From Allobosea caraganae (GTDB taxonomy: Bacteria; Pseudomonadota; Alphaproteobacteria; Rhizobiales; Beijerinckiaceae), in contig NZ_QQTO01000005.1 in the NCBI RefSeq assembly GCF_003351345.1, forward strand, positions 62,001-126,000: a DNA stretch of 64,000 nucleotides. Direction: 5' to 3'. The first letter of the stretch is position 1; each line of letters opens with the position of its first letter. Positions 17,152-31,097 of this stretch are shown in pieces. The position numbers and the translations under genes were made by a program. Under the pieces are notes generated by a model. The model had not been told where the DNA came from. It did not search any database and was given only the letters and a program-made list of their open reading frames with translations.

Positions 17152-17228
17152 CGGAAGGTGCGTCGAGTCAAAGACACGCAAGCTTTCGCCGGGTTTCCGG
17201 CACATCGCAGCGCTAAGACAAGGACTAG

Positions 17229-18194
<966 letters not shown>

Positions 18195-18220
18195 AATAGA
18201 GCGGATGGCGGAATGGACAG

Positions 18221-18237
18221 CGGCGCCTGAGGCGCCG
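18221..18237 (+). terminator. mdh-sucC intergenic hairpin
   Basis: Stem CGGCGCC / GGCGCCG with a 3-base loop, 27 bp after the mdh stop. There is no T tract, so it is more likely an mRNA-processing or stabilising hairpin within the TCA operon than a full terminator. Confidence 0.4.
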
Positions 18238-18296
18238 CCGTCCAGCACTCGCCATCTTCCGCCCGCCATTCGCTTCTTCCGCACAGGACATCAGGC

Positions 18297-19493
<1,197 letters not shown>

Positions 19494-19502
19494 GGAAAAA
19501 CC

Positions 19503-20387
19503 ATGTCCATCCTGATCGACAAGAACACCAAGGTCATCTGCCAGGGTTTCACCGGCAAGAACGGCACCTTCCATTCCGAGCAGGCCATCGCCTATGGCAC
19601 GCAGATGGTCGGCGGCACCTCGCCGGGTAAGGGCGGCGCCCTGCATCTCGGCCTGCCGGTCTTCGACACCGTCGCGGAAGCCCGCGATGCGACCGGCGCC
19701 GACGCTTCGGTCGTCTACGTGCCGCCGCCGGGCGCAGCCGATGCGATCTGCGAGGCGATCGACGCCGAGATCCCGCTGATCATCTGCATCACCGAGGGCA
19801 TCCCGGTGCTCGACATGGTCCGCGTCAAGCGCTCGCTCTCGGGTTCGAAGTCGCGGCTGATCGGGCCGAACTGCCCGGGCGTCGTCACCGCCGGTGAATC
19901 GAAGATCGGCATCATGCCGGCGAACATCTTCAAGCCCGGCTCGGTCGGCATCGTCTCGCGCTCCGGCACGCTGACTTATGAGGCGGTGTTCCAGACCACG
20001 CGCGAGGGCCTGGGCCAGTCGACCGCGGTCGGCATCGGCGGCGACCCGGTCAAGGGCACCGAGTTCATCGACATGCTCGAGATGTTCCTGGCCGACGACA
20101 AGACCACCTCGATCATCATGATCGGCGAGATCGGCGGCTCGGCCGAGGAGGACGCGGCGCAGTTCCTCAAGGACGAGGCCAAGCGCGGCCGCAAGAAGCC
20201 GATGGTTGGTTTCATCGCCGGCCGCACGGCTCCTCCCGGCCGCCGCATGGGTCATGCCGGCGCGATCATCTCGGGCGGCAAGGGCGGCGCGGAAGACAAG
20301 ATCGCGGCGATGGAAGCCGCGGGAATCCGGGTCTCGCCGTCGCCGGCGCGCCTTGGAAAGACCTTGGTCGACGTGTTGAAGGGTTGA
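19503..20387 (+). CDS. sucD: Succinyl-CoA synthetase alpha subunit
   Basis: A 294-residue CoA-binding subunit. It begins [28 protein letters not shown], with the CoA-binding Rossmann fold, and carries GPNCPGV in the middle and the phosphorylated active-site His in [10 protein letters not shown] near residue 246. It pairs with SucC. It is followed by 110 bp with a small hairpin-rich segment (CGTCATGGCCGGG...CCGGCCATC, about 20402-20430) that resembles half of the family F repeat at 29558, then by sucA. Confidence 0.97.
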   Translation: MSILIDKNTKVICQGFTGKNGTFHSEQAIAYGTQMVGGTSPGKGGALHLGLPVFDTVAEARDATGADASVVYVPPPGAADAICEAIDAEIPLIICITEGIPVLDMVRVKRSLSGSKSRLIGPNCPGVVTAGESKIGIMPANIFKPGSVGIVSRSGTLTYEAVFQTTREGLGQSTAVGIGGDPVKGTEFIDMLEMFLADDKTTSIIMIGEIGGSAEEDAAQFLKDEAKRGRKKPMVGFIAGRTAPPGRRMGHAGAIISGGKGGAEDKIAAMEAAGIRVSPSPARLGKTLVDVLKG

Positions 20388-20497
20388 CCCTCGCAAGGGG
20401 CGTCATGGCCGGGCTCGACCCGGCCATCTCGTCCGCGAAGGCAGAACGATAAAAGGTGCCCGGATCAGGCCGGGCAGGATGTGGAAGGCACAGGACA

Positions 20498-23455
20498 ATG
20501 GCTCGCCAGGACATCAACGAGGCTCTCGCGCAGACCGGTTTCCTCTATGGCGGCAACGCGGCCTATATCGAGGACCTCTACGCCCGCTACCAGGCCGACC
20601 CGAAGTCGGTCGACGAGCAGTGGCAGGGGTTCTTCTCCGGCTTGAAGGACGAGGGCTCCGCCATCGTCCAGAACGCCAAGGGCGCCTCCTGGAAGAAGCC
20701 GAACTGGCCGGTCCACGCCAATGGCGAGCTGGTCTCGGCGCTCGACGGCGACTGGGGCGTGGTCGAGAAGGTCCTGGGCGACAAGCTCGCCGGCAAGGCC
20801 AAGGCGGCGGGCGCGACGCTGAGCGCGTCCGACGTGCAGCAGGCGACGCGTGATTCCGTCCGCGCCCTGATGCTGATCCGGGCCTACCGCATGCGCGGCC
20901 ATCTCCATGCCAAGCTCGATCCGCTCGGCATCGAGCAGGTCAAGGACCCGGAGGAGTTCTCCCCGGCATCGTTCGGCTTCGGCGAGGCCGATCTCGACCG
21001 CAAGATCTTCATCGACAACGTGCTCGGCCTCGAGTTCGCGTCGGTGCGCGAGATGACGACGATCCTGCAGCGGACCTACTGCAATACGATCGGCATCGAG
21101 TTCATGCACATCTCCGATCCGGAGCAGAAGGCATGGCTGCAGGAGCGGATCGAGGGGCCGGACAAGGAGATCGCCTTCACCCGCGAGGGCAAGCGCGCCA
21201 TCCTGAACAAGCTGGTCGAGGCCGAGGGCTTCGAGAAGTTCATCGACCTCAAGTACACCGGCACCAAGCGCTTCGGCCTCGACGGCGGTGAATCGCTGAT
21301 CCCGGCGCTGGAGCAGATCATCAAGCGCGGCGGCGCGCTCGGCGTGCGCGACATCGTCTTCGGCATGGCCCATCGCGGCCGCCTGAACGTGCTGACCCAG
21401 GTGCTGGGCAAGCCGCACCGGGCCCTGTTCCACGAGTTCAAGGGCGGCTCCTTCGCCCCCGACGACGTCGAGGGCTCGGGCGACGTCAAGTACCATCTCG
21501 GCGCCTCCTCGGACCGCGAGTTCGACGGCAACAACGTCCACGTCTCGCTGACTGCCAACCCGTCGCATCTCGAGATCGTCGACCCCGTCGTGCTCGGCAA
21601 GGTCCGCGCCAAGCAAGACCAGTTCGGCGACATCGTCGAGCGCTCCAAGGTGCTGCCGCTGCTGCTGCATGGCGATGCCGCCTTTGCCGGCCAGGGCGTC
21701 GTGGCGGAATGCCTCGGCCTGTCCGGGCTGAAGGGCCACCGCACCGGCGGCTCGGTCCACTTCATCATCAACAACCAGATCGGCTTCACCACCTATCCGC
21801 GCTATTCGCGCTCCTCGCCCTATCCGTCCGACGTGGCGAAGATGGTCGAGGCCCCGGTCTTCCACGTCAACGGCGACGATCCGGAGGCGGTCGTGTTCGC
21901 CGCCAAGATCGCGATCGAGTTCCGGCAGAAGTTCCACAAGCCGGTCGTGGTCGACATGTTCTGCTATCGCCGCTTCGGCCATAACGAGGGCGACGAGCCG
22001 GGCTTCACCCAGCCGCTGATGTACCGCAAGATCCGCAGCCACAAGTCGACGCTGGAGCTCTACTCCGGCAAGCTCGAGGCCGAGGGCGTGATCAAGCCGG
22101 GCGAGATCGACGAGATGCGCGCGGCCTGGAAGGCCAAGCTCGAGGTCGAGTTCGAGGCCGGCCAGCACTTCAAGCCGAACAAGGCCGACTGGCTCGACGG
22201 CCGCTGGGCCGGCATGAAGGCGATCCGCGCCGACGAGGACGATCCGCGCCGCGGCGCGACCAGCGTCCCGGCCGCGGTGCTGAAGGAGATCACCGAGAAG
22301 ATCACCTCCGTTCCCGCCGGCTTCAACGTCCACAAGACGATCCAGCGCTTCCTCGACAACCGCCGCAAGGCGGTCGAGACCGGGCAAGGCATCGACTGGG
22401 CGACGGCGGAGGCGCTGGCCTTCGGCTCGCTGCTGCTCGACGGCAACCCCGTCCGGCTTTCGGGCCAGGACAGCGAGCGCGGCACCTTCTCGCAGCGCCA
22501 TTCCGTGCTGATCGACCAGGAGACCGAGGCCCGCCACACCTCGCTGAACCATATCCGCGAGGGCCAGCCACGCTACGAGGTCATCAACTCGATGCTCTCG
22601 GAAGAGGCGGTGCTCGGCTTCGAATACGGCTACACCCTGTCGGAGCCGAACGCGCTGACGATGTGGGAGGCGCAGTTCGGCGACTTCGCCAACGGTGCGC
22701 AGGTCCTGTTCGACCAGTTCATCTCGTCCGGCGAGCGCAAGTGGCTGCGCATGTCCGGCCTCGTCTGCCTGCTGCCGCACGGCTATGAGGGCCAGGGTCC
22801 GGAGCACTCCTCCGCCCGGCTCGAGCGCTTCCTGCAGATGTGCGCCGAGGACAACATGCAGGTGGCGAACTGCTCGACCCCGGCGAGCTATTTCCACATC
22901 CTGCGCCGCCAGCTGAAGCGCGACTTCCGCAAGCCGCTGATCCTGATGACGCCGAAGAGCCTGCTGCGCCACAAGCGCTGCGTCTCCGACCTGTCGGACC
23001 TGGCCGAGGGCTCGACCTTCCATCGTGTCCTGCACGATGACGCCCAGCGCGGCGTGTCCTCGACCAAGCTGGTCAAGGATTCGAAGATCCGCCGCGTCGT
23101 GCTCTGCACCGGCAAGGTCTATTTCGACCTGCTGGAGGAGCGCGAGAAGCGCGGCATCGACGACGTCTACCTGATGCGCGTCGAGCAGCTCTACCCGTTC
23201 CCGCTGAAGTCGCTGGCGCAGGAGCTGGCGCGCTTCAAGGCCGCCGACGTGATCTGGTGCCAGGAGGAGCCGAAGAACATGGGCTCCTGGACCTTCGTCG
23301 AGCCCTATCTCGAATGGGTGCTGGGCCATGCCGGCTCGAAGTCGAAGCGTGCGCGCTATGTCGGCCGCCCGGCCTCGGCCGCGACCGCGACCGGCCTGAT
23401 GTCGAAGCACCTCGCCCAGCTCAACGCATTCCTGGACGAAGCCTTCGCGGCCTGA
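20498..23455 (+). CDS. sucA: 2-oxoglutarate dehydrogenase E1 component
   Basis: A 985-residue thiamine-diphosphate enzyme, the first part of the 2-oxoglutarate dehydrogenase complex. The N-terminus [18 protein letters not shown] binds the E2 core. [33 protein letters not shown] and [14 protein letters not shown] are thiamine and substrate sites, and the C-terminal [10 protein letters not shown] is conserved. The start at 20498 ([10 protein letters not shown]) is used because it gives the family N-terminus; the frame is open further upstream. It is followed 43 bp later by sucB. Confidence 0.97.
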   Translation: MARQDINEALAQTGFLYGGNAAYIEDLYARYQADPKSVDEQWQGFFSGLKDEGSAIVQNAKGASWKKPNWPVHANGELVSALDGDWGVVEKVLGDKLAGKAKAAGATLSASDVQQATRDSVRALMLIRAYRMRGHLHAKLDPLGIEQVKDPEEFSPASFGFGEADLDRKIFIDNVLGLEFASVREMTTILQRTYCNTIGIEFMHISDPEQKAWLQERIEGPDKEIAFTREGKRAILNKLVEAEGFEKFIDLKYTGTKRFGLDGGESLIPALEQIIKRGGALGVRDIVFGMAHRGRLNVLTQVLGKPHRALFHEFKGGSFAPDDVEGSGDVKYHLGASSDREFDGNNVHVSLTANPSHLEIVDPVVLGKVRAKQDQFGDIVERSKVLPLLLHGDAAFAGQGVVAECLGLSGLKGHRTGGSVHFIINNQIGFTTYPRYSRSSPYPSDVAKMVEAPVFHVNGDDPEAVVFAAKIAIEFRQKFHKPVVVDMFCYRRFGHNEGDEPGFTQPLMYRKIRSHKSTLELYSGKLEAEGVIKPGEIDEMRAAWKAKLEVEFEAGQHFKPNKADWLDGRWAGMKAIRADEDDPRRGATSVPAAVLKEITEKITSVPAGFNVHKTIQRFLDNRRKAVETGQGIDWATAEALAFGSLLLDGNPVRLSGQDSERGTFSQRHSVLIDQETEARHTSLNHIREGQPRYEVINSMLSEEAVLGFEYGYTLSEPNALTMWEAQFGDFANGAQVLFDQFISSGERKWLRMSGLVCLLPHGYEGQGPEHSSARLERFLQMCAEDNMQVANCSTPASYFHILRRQLKRDFRKPLILMTPKSLLRHKRCVSDLSDLAEGSTFHRVLHDDAQRGVSSTKLVKDSKIRRVVLCTGKVYFDLLEEREKRGIDDVYLMRVEQLYPFPLKSLAQELARFKAADVIWCQEEPKNMGSWTFVEPYLEWVLGHAGSKSKRARYVGRPASAATATGLMSKHLAQLNAFLDEAFAA

Positions 23456-23498
23456 GCCAGACCCCACGCCAGACAAAGACACGAACAAGAGGCCTGAC

Positions 23499-24770
23499 AT
23501 GGCGACCGAAATCCGCGTACCCACCCTCGGCGAATCCGTCTCCGAGGCGACGATCGGCAAGTGGTTCAAGAAGCAGGGCGACGCCGTGAAGGCCGACGAG
23601 CCCCTGGTCGAGCTCGAGACCGACAAGGTCACGCTCGAGGTCAACGCGCCGGCCGCCGGCGTGCTCGGCGAGATCGTCGCCAAGGAAGGCGAGACGGTTG
23701 GCGTCAACGCGCTGCTCGGCTCGATCGCGGCCGGCTCCGGCGCTGCGGCCGCGCCGAAGGCCGATGCCGCAATCGCGCAGGCGGCGGGCAAGGCTGGTGC
23801 GGCTACCTCCGCCGAAGCGCAGAAGAAGGCCGGCGAGGTCGCCGGCGACACGCCGATCAAGCCTGCGGCCAAGGCCGCCGATTCCGGCCCGGCCGTGAGC
23901 CGCCTCGCGGCCGAGAGCGGCGTCGACCCGGCCTCGGTCAATGGCAGCGGCAAGGATGGCCGCGTCACCAAGGGCGACATGCTCGCGGCCATCGCGACCG
24001 GCCCGGCTGTGGCCGCTGCTGCCCCGGCTGCCCCCGTCCAGGTCCGCGCCCCGTCGCCGGCCGACGACGCCTCGCGCGAAGAGCGCGTCAAGATGACCAA
24101 GCTGCGCCAGACCATCGCGCGCCGCCTCAAGGAGGCGCAGAACACCGCCGCCATGCTGACCACCTTCAACGAGGTGGACATGTCGGCCGTGATGGCCCTC
24201 CGCAACCAGTACAAGGACGTGTTCGAGAAGAAGCACGGCGTGAAGCTCGGCTTCATGGGCTTCTTCGTGAAGGCCTGCGTCCAGGCGCTGAAGGAGATCC
24301 CCTCCGTCAACGCCGAGATCGACGGCACCGACATCGTCTACAAGAACTACTACCACGTCGCGGTCGCGGTCGGCACCGACAAGGGTCTGGTCGTGCCGGT
24401 GGTGCGCGATGCCGACCTGCTCTCGATCGCCGGTGTCGAGAAGGAGATCGGCGCGCTCGGCAAGAAGGCTAGAGACGGTTCCCTCAAGATCGAGGACATG
24501 CAGGGCGGCACCTTCACGATCTCGAATGGCGGCGTCTACGGCTCGCTGATGTCGACGCCGATCCTGAACGCGCCGCAATCGGCGATCCTGGGCATGCACA
24601 AGATCCAGGAGCGGCCGATGGTCGTCGGCGGCCAGATCGTGGTGCGCCCGATGATGTACCTCGCGGTCAGCTACGACCACCGCATCATCGACGGCAAGGA
24701 GGCCGTGACCTTCCTGGTGCGCGTCAAGGAGGCGCTGGAGGACCCGGCGCGCCTCGTCCTCGACCTCTGA
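23499..24770 (+). CDS. sucB: Dihydrolipoyllysine succinyltransferase (E2 of 2-oxoglutarate dehydrogenase)
   Basis: A 423-residue E2 core protein. Residues 1-77 form a lipoyl domain with the modified lysine K43 in ETDKVTLEV. An Ala/Lys-rich linker leads to the peripheral-subunit binding domain ([21 protein letters not shown], about 133-170). A second linker precedes the catalytic domain, with DHRIIDG near the C-terminus giving the active-site His and Asp. It transfers succinyl groups to CoA. It starts 43 bp after sucA, and a MAPEG gene follows after 10 bp, so the operon probably continues to lpdA. Confidence 0.97.
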   Translation: MATEIRVPTLGESVSEATIGKWFKKQGDAVKADEPLVELETDKVTLEVNAPAAGVLGEIVAKEGETVGVNALLGSIAAGSGAAAAPKADAAIAQAAGKAGAATSAEAQKKAGEVAGDTPIKPAAKAADSGPAVSRLAAESGVDPASVNGSGKDGRVTKGDMLAAIATGPAVAAAAPAAPVQVRAPSPADDASREERVKMTKLRQTIARRLKEAQNTAAMLTTFNEVDMSAVMALRNQYKDVFEKKHGVKLGFMGFFVKACVQALKEIPSVNAEIDGTDIVYKNYYHVAVAVGTDKGLVVPVVRDADLLSIAGVEKEIGALGKKARDGSLKIEDMQGGTFTISNGGVYGSLMSTPILNAPQSAILGMHKIQERPMVVGGQIVVRPMMYLAVSYDHRIIDGKEAVTFLVRVKEALEDPARLVLDL

Positions 24771-24780
24771 GGCCTGGCCG

Positions 24781-25182
24781 ATGGGGCATGCCTCCGTCAT
24801 GGCGCCTCTGATCGTCGCGGGCGTCGCCCTGCTGCTCCTGCATATCGGGGTTCAGGCGATTTCCGTGACGCGCGAACTCGGCTCGGCCTGGAATGCTGGG
24901 CCGCGCGATGAGGGGCTCGGGCCGAAGGGCGCTTTCGCGGGGCGGGCCGAGCGGGCGCTGCGCAACTATCTCGAGACCTTTCCGGCCTTCGGCATCATGG
25001 CCCTGACCTTGATCGCGCTGGAGCGCGCCGACGGGCTCGGCCTGGCCGGAGCGCTGCTCTGGCTCGCGGCGCGCTTGATCTACCTGCCGGTCTATCTCGC
25101 CGGGATTCCCTATCTCCGCAGCCTGGTCTGGGTTGCTGCCCTGATCGGGCTCTTGCTGATGGTTATTCGCGCGGTCGTCTGA
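24781..25182 (+). CDS. MAPEG-family membrane protein
   Basis: A 133-residue protein with four hydrophobic segments and the MAPEG pattern: LGSAWNAGPRDE after helix 1, then AERALRNYLETFPAF (the E-R-N-x-E-F-P core), and ARLIYLPVYLAGIPYLRSLVW in helix 3-4. MAPEG proteins in eukaryotes handle glutathione and eicosanoids; bacterial roles are mostly unknown. It lies 10 bp after sucB and 17 bp before a VOC gene, inside the TCA operon, so it is likely co-expressed with the oxoglutarate dehydrogenase complex. No direct functional link is evident. Confidence 0.82.
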   Translation: MGHASVMAPLIVAGVALLLLHIGVQAISVTRELGSAWNAGPRDEGLGPKGAFAGRAERALRNYLETFPAFGIMALTLIALERADGLGLAGALLWLAARLIYLPVYLAGIPYLRSLVWVAALIGLLLMVIRAVV

Positions 25183-25199
25183 ACCAGGAGGGAAACGCC

Positions 25200-25625
25200 A
25201 TGGCCTTCGGACCCAATCCCCCATCCCTGCAGCCGCATCTCTGCGTCAAGGGCGGCATCGAGGCGATCGCCTTCTACGAGAAGGCCTTTGGCGCCGAATG
25301 CACCTTCAAGCAGATGGCCGAGGATGGCGCGCGCGTGATGCACGCCAACCTGGCGGTGTTCGGCGGCGAGATCATGCTGCACGACGACTTCCCGGAATTC
25401 GGCGGCGATGTCAGGCCGCCGCATGGCCATGGCGGCGCCAGCGTCGCGCTGAACGTCAACCTGCCGAGCCCCGCCGATGTCGACGCCGCCATCGCGCGCG
25501 CGGAAGCGGCCGGCGGGACCGTCTTCATGCCGGCAGGCGATGTGTTCTGGGGCGCTCGCTATGGCCGCCTGACCGATCCGTTCGGCCATGTCTGGGCCTT
25601 CAACGCGCCATTGGCCAAAGCCTAG
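25200..25625 (+). CDS. VOC/glyoxalase-like protein, PhnB type
   Basis: A 141-residue vicinal-oxygen-chelate protein. It shows PHLCVKGGIEAIAFYEKAFGAE at the start, LAVFGGEIMLHDD in the middle and GRLTDPFGHVWAFN at the end, the pattern of PhnB-like (YjdN-like) members. Two such halves usually form a dimer around one site. AGGAGGGAAACGCC before the ATG is a strong ribosome-binding site. The position between the MAPEG gene and lpdA suggests co-transcription with the TCA operon; the substrate is unknown. Confidence 0.82.
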   Translation: MAFGPNPPSLQPHLCVKGGIEAIAFYEKAFGAECTFKQMAEDGARVMHANLAVFGGEIMLHDDFPEFGGDVRPPHGHGGASVALNVNLPSPADVDAAIARAEAAGGTVFMPAGDVFWGARYGRLTDPFGHVWAFNAPLAKA

Positions 25626-25680
25626 CCCTCGCCAACTCCTCCCTTTATCTCCATTCATTGCCTGATCCTGAGAGAGAACC

Positions 25681-27078
<1,398 letters not shown>

Positions 27079-27088
27079 TCTGGCCCAC

Positions 27089-27176
27089 CGTCATTGCGAG
27101 GAGCGTAGCGACGAAGCAATCCAGGGGGACCGGGTGAGCGAGCCCCCTGGATTGCTTCGCTGCGCTCGCAATGACG
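27089..27176. repeat. Palindromic repeat, family A, copy 2
   Basis: An 88-bp element from CGTCATTGCGAG to CTCGCAATGACG, with inner arms AAGCAATCCAGGGGG / CCCCCTGGATTGCTTCG. It lies between the convergent ends of lpdA and folD, where a hairpin could end both transcripts. Confidence 0.85.
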
Positions 27177-27191
27177 GGGGGAGGGCGGGGG

Positions 27192-28052
27192 TCAGCCCCG
27201 CCGGGCGTGGAACGCCGTCAGCGTGTTCCGCAGCAGGCAGGCGATCGTCATCGGGCCGACGCCGCCGGGCACCGGCGTGATAGCACCGGCAACTTTTACG
27301 GCCTCAGCGAAGTCGACATCGCCGGTGAGCTTGCCGTCAGGCAGGCGGTTGATGCCGACATCGATCACGGTCGCGCCCGGCTTGATCCAATCGCCCTTGA
27401 CCAGGCCGGGGCGCCCGACGGCGGCGATCAGGATATCGGCGCGGCGGCAGGTGGCGGCGAGGTCGCGGGTGCGCGAATGCGCGATCGTGACGGTGCAATC
27501 GGCTTGGAGCAGGAGCTGCGCCACCGGCCGGCCGACCAGCTCGGAGCGGCCGACGACGACGGCCTCCAGCCCCGAGAGCGAGGGCAGCACGCTCTTCACC
27601 AGCAGCATCGAGCCGAGCGGCGTGCACGGCACCAGCCCTGGCTTTCCGCCGGCGAGCCTTCCGGCATTGATCGGATGCAGGCCGTCGACATCCTTGGCCG
27701 GGTCGATCGCGTCGATGACGCGGCCGGTGTCGATATGCTTGGGCAGCGGCAATTGCACCAGGATGCCGTCGACGCTGTCGTCGGCGTTGAGTTCGGCGAG
27801 CTTGGCGAGCAGCTCCGCTTCGCTGGTCTCGGCTGGCAGGCGGTGGGCGACCGAGCTCATGCCGATTTCGGCCGCGAGCTTCTCTTTTGAGGCGACATAG
27901 ACGCGGCTCGCCGGATCGTCGCCGACCAGCACGACGTGCAGGCCGGGCACGAGGCCGCGCCTGGCCTTGATCGCGGCAACCTCCAGGCCGATCTCGGCCC
28001 GCAGCGAAGCTGCTGCGGCCTTGCCGTCGATGATGAGAGCTTGCTCCGCCAT
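27192..28052 (-). CDS. folD: Bifunctional methylene-THF dehydrogenase / methenyl-THF cyclohydrolase
   Basis: A 286-residue one-carbon enzyme. The catalytic lysine is K56 in [34 protein letters not shown] and the NADP-binding [14 protein letters not shown] follow in order, and [12 protein letters not shown] closes the active site. It interconverts methylene-, methenyl- and formyl-tetrahydrofolate. The start at 28052 ([10 protein letters not shown]) is the family N-terminus; a longer open frame to 28226 gives a Pro-rich non-conserved tail and is rejected. It is a single gene, convergent with lpdA. Confidence 0.96.
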   Translation of the reverse strand: MAEQALIIDGKAAAASLRAEIGLEVAAIKARRGLVPGLHVVLVGDDPASRVYVASKEKLAAEIGMSSVAHRLPAETSEAELLAKLAELNADDSVDGILVQLPLPKHIDTGRVIDAIDPAKDVDGLHPINAGRLAGGKPGLVPCTPLGSMLLVKSVLPSLSGLEAVVVGRSELVGRPVAQLLLQADCTVTIAHSRTRDLAATCRRADILIAAVGRPGLVKGDWIKPGATVIDVGINRLPDGKLTGDVDFAEAVKVAGAITPVPGGVGPMTIACLLRNTLTAFHARRG

Positions 28053-28203
28053 GATGCCGTCCTCTTCGCCGTGAGCCGACCTCATGCGCGATCGGGGCTG
28101 CGCGGGCAAGCGCGGAAGCGACGCATCCGGCGCCGGAAGCGCCTTGCCCGGGCCGGTGGCGCCCGCTAACGATTGGTCATAAGCGGGATGGAGAGCTGAC
28201 GAC

Positions 28204-29532
28204 GTGACGACCGGTTTTGCCGCCATTCCCGCCGCCAGCGTCTATCGCCTGACCAATGCCCGTTCGCCGCTCTGCCTGATCGAGGGCGCCGATCTCGCGG
28301 CCGATCGCGACGGGTTGGCGCTGGTCGATCTCGGCATTGCCGATGGACGTGTCGCCTCGATTCTGCCGGCCGGCACGGAGACGCCGGACGCAGGGCCGGG
28401 TTTCGATCTCGACGGCGGCATCGTCCTACCGCGCCTCGTCGATGCCCATGTTCATCTCGACAAGGGCCATATCTGGCCGCGCCGGCGCAATCCCGACGGC
28501 ACCTTCATGGGTGCCCTTGAGAACGTGATGGCCGATCGCGAGGCGAACTGGTCGGCGGAGGACGTGCGCACGCGCATGGAGTTCGGCCTGCGCTGCGCCT
28601 TTGCGCATGGCACCGCGGCTTTGCGGACGCATATCGACTCGGTCGGCAAGCAGATCGGGATTTCCTGGCCGGTGCTGGCTGAGCTTCGGGAGAAATGGGC
28701 CGGGCGGATCGTGCTGCAGGGCTCGCCACTCTTCGGCATCCAGCTCGCGCTCGACGGCGAGCACATGCGCGCGGTCACGGATGTGGTGAAGGCGCATGGC
28801 GACGGTATCTTCGGCTGCGTCACCTACATGATCCCCGAGATCGGCGCGGCGCTCGACATCGTCTTCCGCAACGCGATCGAGCATGGCTTCGACCTCGACT
28901 TCCATGTCGACGAGACCAACGACCCGGAAGCGCGCACGCTGGAGCACATTGCCGACGCTGCGCTCCGGCATCGCTTCGCCGGCAAAATCCTTGCCGGGCA
29001 TTGCTGTTCACTCGCCGTGCAGATGCCGGAAGACGAGGCGCGGATCATCGCCAAGGTGGGGGAGGCGGGGATCGCCGTCGTCTCGCTGCCGATGTGCAAT
29101 ATGTACCTTCAGGACCGGCAGGGTGGCCGCACGCCGCGCTGGCGGGGCGTCACCGCGCTGCACGAGCTGAAGGCGGCCGGCGTGCCGGTGATGATCGCGT
29201 CGGACAACACGCGCGACCCGTTCTACGCCTATGGCGATCTCGACCTGATCGAGGTGCTGCGCGAGGGCACGCGCATCCTCCAGCTCGACCATTCCGGCAC
29301 GGACTGGGCCAATGCGGTGGCGCGGACGCCGGCGGCGATCATGGGCCATGCCGGCAAGGGCGTGATCGCGCCCGGCCGCGCGGCCGACCTGATCCTGACC
29401 CGCGCCCGCGACTGGACCGAGTTCTTCGCCCGGCCGCAGGCCGACCGCACCGTGTTGGTCGATGGCAAGCCGATCGACCGAGCCTTGCCGGACCATCGCG
29501 AACTCGATCATCTGATGGGTCGTTCCGTATGA
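28204..29532 (+). CDS. Cytosine-deaminase-type amidohydrolase
   Basis: A 442-residue metal-dependent amidohydrolase. The metal site motifs of the CodA/ATZ subgroup are visible: [12 protein letters not shown] near 80-91, [13 protein letters not shown] near 230-242 (His and Glu), [10 protein letters not shown] near 262, and the catalytic Asp in [11 protein letters not shown] near 333. The start codon is GTG at 28204, with GGAG about 12 bases upstream. Relatives deaminate cytosine, creatinine or related cyclic amidines. It may share a transcript with the FAD-linked oxidase gene 136 bp downstream, although a repeat separates them. The substrate is not known. Confidence 0.83.
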   Translation: MTTGFAAIPAASVYRLTNARSPLCLIEGADLAADRDGLALVDLGIADGRVASILPAGTETPDAGPGFDLDGGIVLPRLVDAHVHLDKGHIWPRRRNPDGTFMGALENVMADREANWSAEDVRTRMEFGLRCAFAHGTAALRTHIDSVGKQIGISWPVLAELREKWAGRIVLQGSPLFGIQLALDGEHMRAVTDVVKAHGDGIFGCVTYMIPEIGAALDIVFRNAIEHGFDLDFHVDETNDPEARTLEHIADAALRHRFAGKILAGHCCSLAVQMPEDEARIIAKVGEAGIAVVSLPMCNMYLQDRQGGRTPRWRGVTALHELKAAGVPVMIASDNTRDPFYAYGDLDLIEVLREGTRILQLDHSGTDWANAVARTPAAIMGHAGKGVIAPGRAADLILTRARDWTEFFARPQADRTVLVDGKPIDRALPDHRELDHLMGRSV

Positions 29533-29557
29533 CTACAGCCTCGTCCGTAGCCCATCC

Positions 29558-29652
29558 CCGTCATGGTCGGGCTTGTCCCGACCATCCACGTCTTCGCCTG
29601 CCGCGGGCACCGTTCAAGACGTGGATGCTCGCCACAAGGGCGAGCATGACGG
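29558..29652. repeat. Four-armed palindromic repeat, family F
   Basis: A 95-bp element with outer stem CCGTCATG / CATGACGG, second stem CATCCACGTCTT / AAGACGTGGATG, and a small hairpin inside each arm (GGTCGGG...CCCGACC; CTCGCC...GGGCGAG). Its right end touches the GGAGG site of the following gene. A partial relative is at about 20402-20430. Confidence 0.75.
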
Positions 29653-29668
29653 CGGAGGATCAGCGGCT

Positions 29669-31096
29669 ATGAGTCCCCGCTACGACATTGCCGGCCTGAA
29701 GGCCCGCCTCGGCTCAATCCGCAGCGAGGACAATCCGGCGCTGGTGAAGCAGAAGAGCCGCGACTTCTTCTGGTACTCGCCAGTGCTGAAGCGCCAGCTC
29801 GACCATGTCACGGCCGATCTCATCGTCTCGCCCACCAGCGAAGCCGAGGTGCTGGAGGTGCTCGCCGCCGCCCATGCGCTCGGCATCCCGGTGACGCCGC
29901 GCGGCACCGGCACCGGCAATTACGGCCAGGCGATGCCGCTCTCCGGCGGCGTGCTGCTCGACCTCTCCGGCTTCAACAAGGTCAAGGCGATCCATCCCGG
30001 TCGCTATGTCGCTGAGCCCGGCGCGGTCATGGCGCGGATCGACGACGAGACGCGGGCGCATTCGCGCCAGGAACTGCGGCTGCATCCCTCGACCTACCAG
30101 ACCGCCTCGATCGGCGGCTTCATCGCCGGTGGCTCGGGCGGCGTCGGCTCGATCAAATGGGGCGGGCTGCGCGACTGGGGCAACATCATCCGGCTCAAGG
30201 TCGCGACGATGGAGGCGAGCCCGCGCATCCTCGATGTCGCCGGCGAGGATTTGCACAAGGTCGCGCATGCCTATGGCACCAACGGCATCATCACCGAGGT
30301 CGAGATGCCGCTCGGGCCGGCCTATGACTGGGCCGACGTCATCCTCGGCTTCGAGACGCTGCGCGCCGCGACCGAGTTCGCCAATGCACTCGGCGAGCAG
30401 GACGGCCTGGCGCTGAAGAACCTTGCCGTGGTCGCTGCGCCGATCCCGCACGACTACTTTCTGCGGCACCGCAAATTCCTGCCGCGCGAGAGCCATCTCG
30501 TCATCGTCATGGCGGCGGATTTCGCGGTCGAGGCGCTGCTCGCCTATTCCAGGCGCTTCCGCGGGGCGGAGCTGCTGATGCGCTCCGACAAGCTCACGCC
30601 CGAGGAGGCGAAGGGCCTGCCGCCGGGCTATGAGCTCGGCTGGAACCACACGACGCTCCGGGCGCTCCGGGTCGATCCGTCGATCACCTATCTCCAGGTG
30701 CTCTATCCCTTCCCGAACCAGGTCGAGCTCGTCGAGCGCATTCATGCCCGCTTTGGCGACGAGGTGCTTTGCCACCTCGAATTCGTTCGCTTCGACGGCA
30801 AGGTCACCTGCTTCGGCCTGCCGCTGGTGCGCTTCACCACAGAGGAGCGGCTGGAGGAGATCATGGCCATCCATGAAGAGATGGGCGCGCCGATCTTCAA
30901 TCCGCATCGCTATACCCTGGAGGAGGGCGGCATGAAGCAGACCGACGAGCTCCAGCTCGCCTTCAAGCGCGAGGCCGATCCGCAGGGGCTGCTCAACCCC
31001 GGCAAGATGATCGCCTGGGAAGACCCGAGCTATGATTTCCGTTCCGGCAAGACCTTCCTGTTCCGCAGCCTGGCCCAGGCGGGAGTGAGTGGCTGA
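29669..31096 (+). CDS. FAD-binding oxidase (GlcD/VAO-type)
   Basis: A 475-residue flavoprotein of the vanillyl-alcohol-oxidase/FAD-linked oxidase group. The FAD-binding PCMH domain covers about 45-225 (SEAEVLEVLAAAHALGIPVTPRGTGTGNYG, STYQTASIGGFIAGGSGGVGS), and a C-terminal domain ends in PQGLLNPGKMI, as in glycolate and D-lactate dehydrogenases. The start at 29669 is set by GGAGG 11 bases upstream. The next gene begins one base after its stop. It probably oxidises a 2-hydroxy acid; the exact substrate cannot be seen. Confidence 0.86.
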   Translation: MSPRYDIAGLKARLGSIRSEDNPALVKQKSRDFFWYSPVLKRQLDHVTADLIVSPTSEAEVLEVLAAAHALGIPVTPRGTGTGNYGQAMPLSGGVLLDLSGFNKVKAIHPGRYVAEPGAVMARIDDETRAHSRQELRLHPSTYQTASIGGFIAGGSGGVGSIKWGGLRDWGNIIRLKVATMEASPRILDVAGEDLHKVAHAYGTNGIITEVEMPLGPAYDWADVILGFETLRAATEFANALGEQDGLALKNLAVVAAPIPHDYFLRHRKFLPRESHLVIVMAADFAVEALLAYSRRFRGAELLMRSDKLTPEEAKGLPPGYELGWNHTTLRALRVDPSITYLQVLYPFPNQVELVERIHARFGDEVLCHLEFVRFDGKVTCFGLPLVRFTTEERLEEIMAIHEEMGAPIFNPHRYTLEEGGMKQTDELQLAFKREADPQGLLNPGKMIAWEDPSYDFRSGKTFLFRSLAQAGVSG

Positions 31097-31097
31097 G

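Noticed and set aside
20465..24334. Open frame of about 1290 codons on the minus strand
   Set aside because: It lies antisense to sucA and sucB, which are unmistakable. High-GC codon bias leaves the opposite frame open; its product is low-complexity and matches no family.
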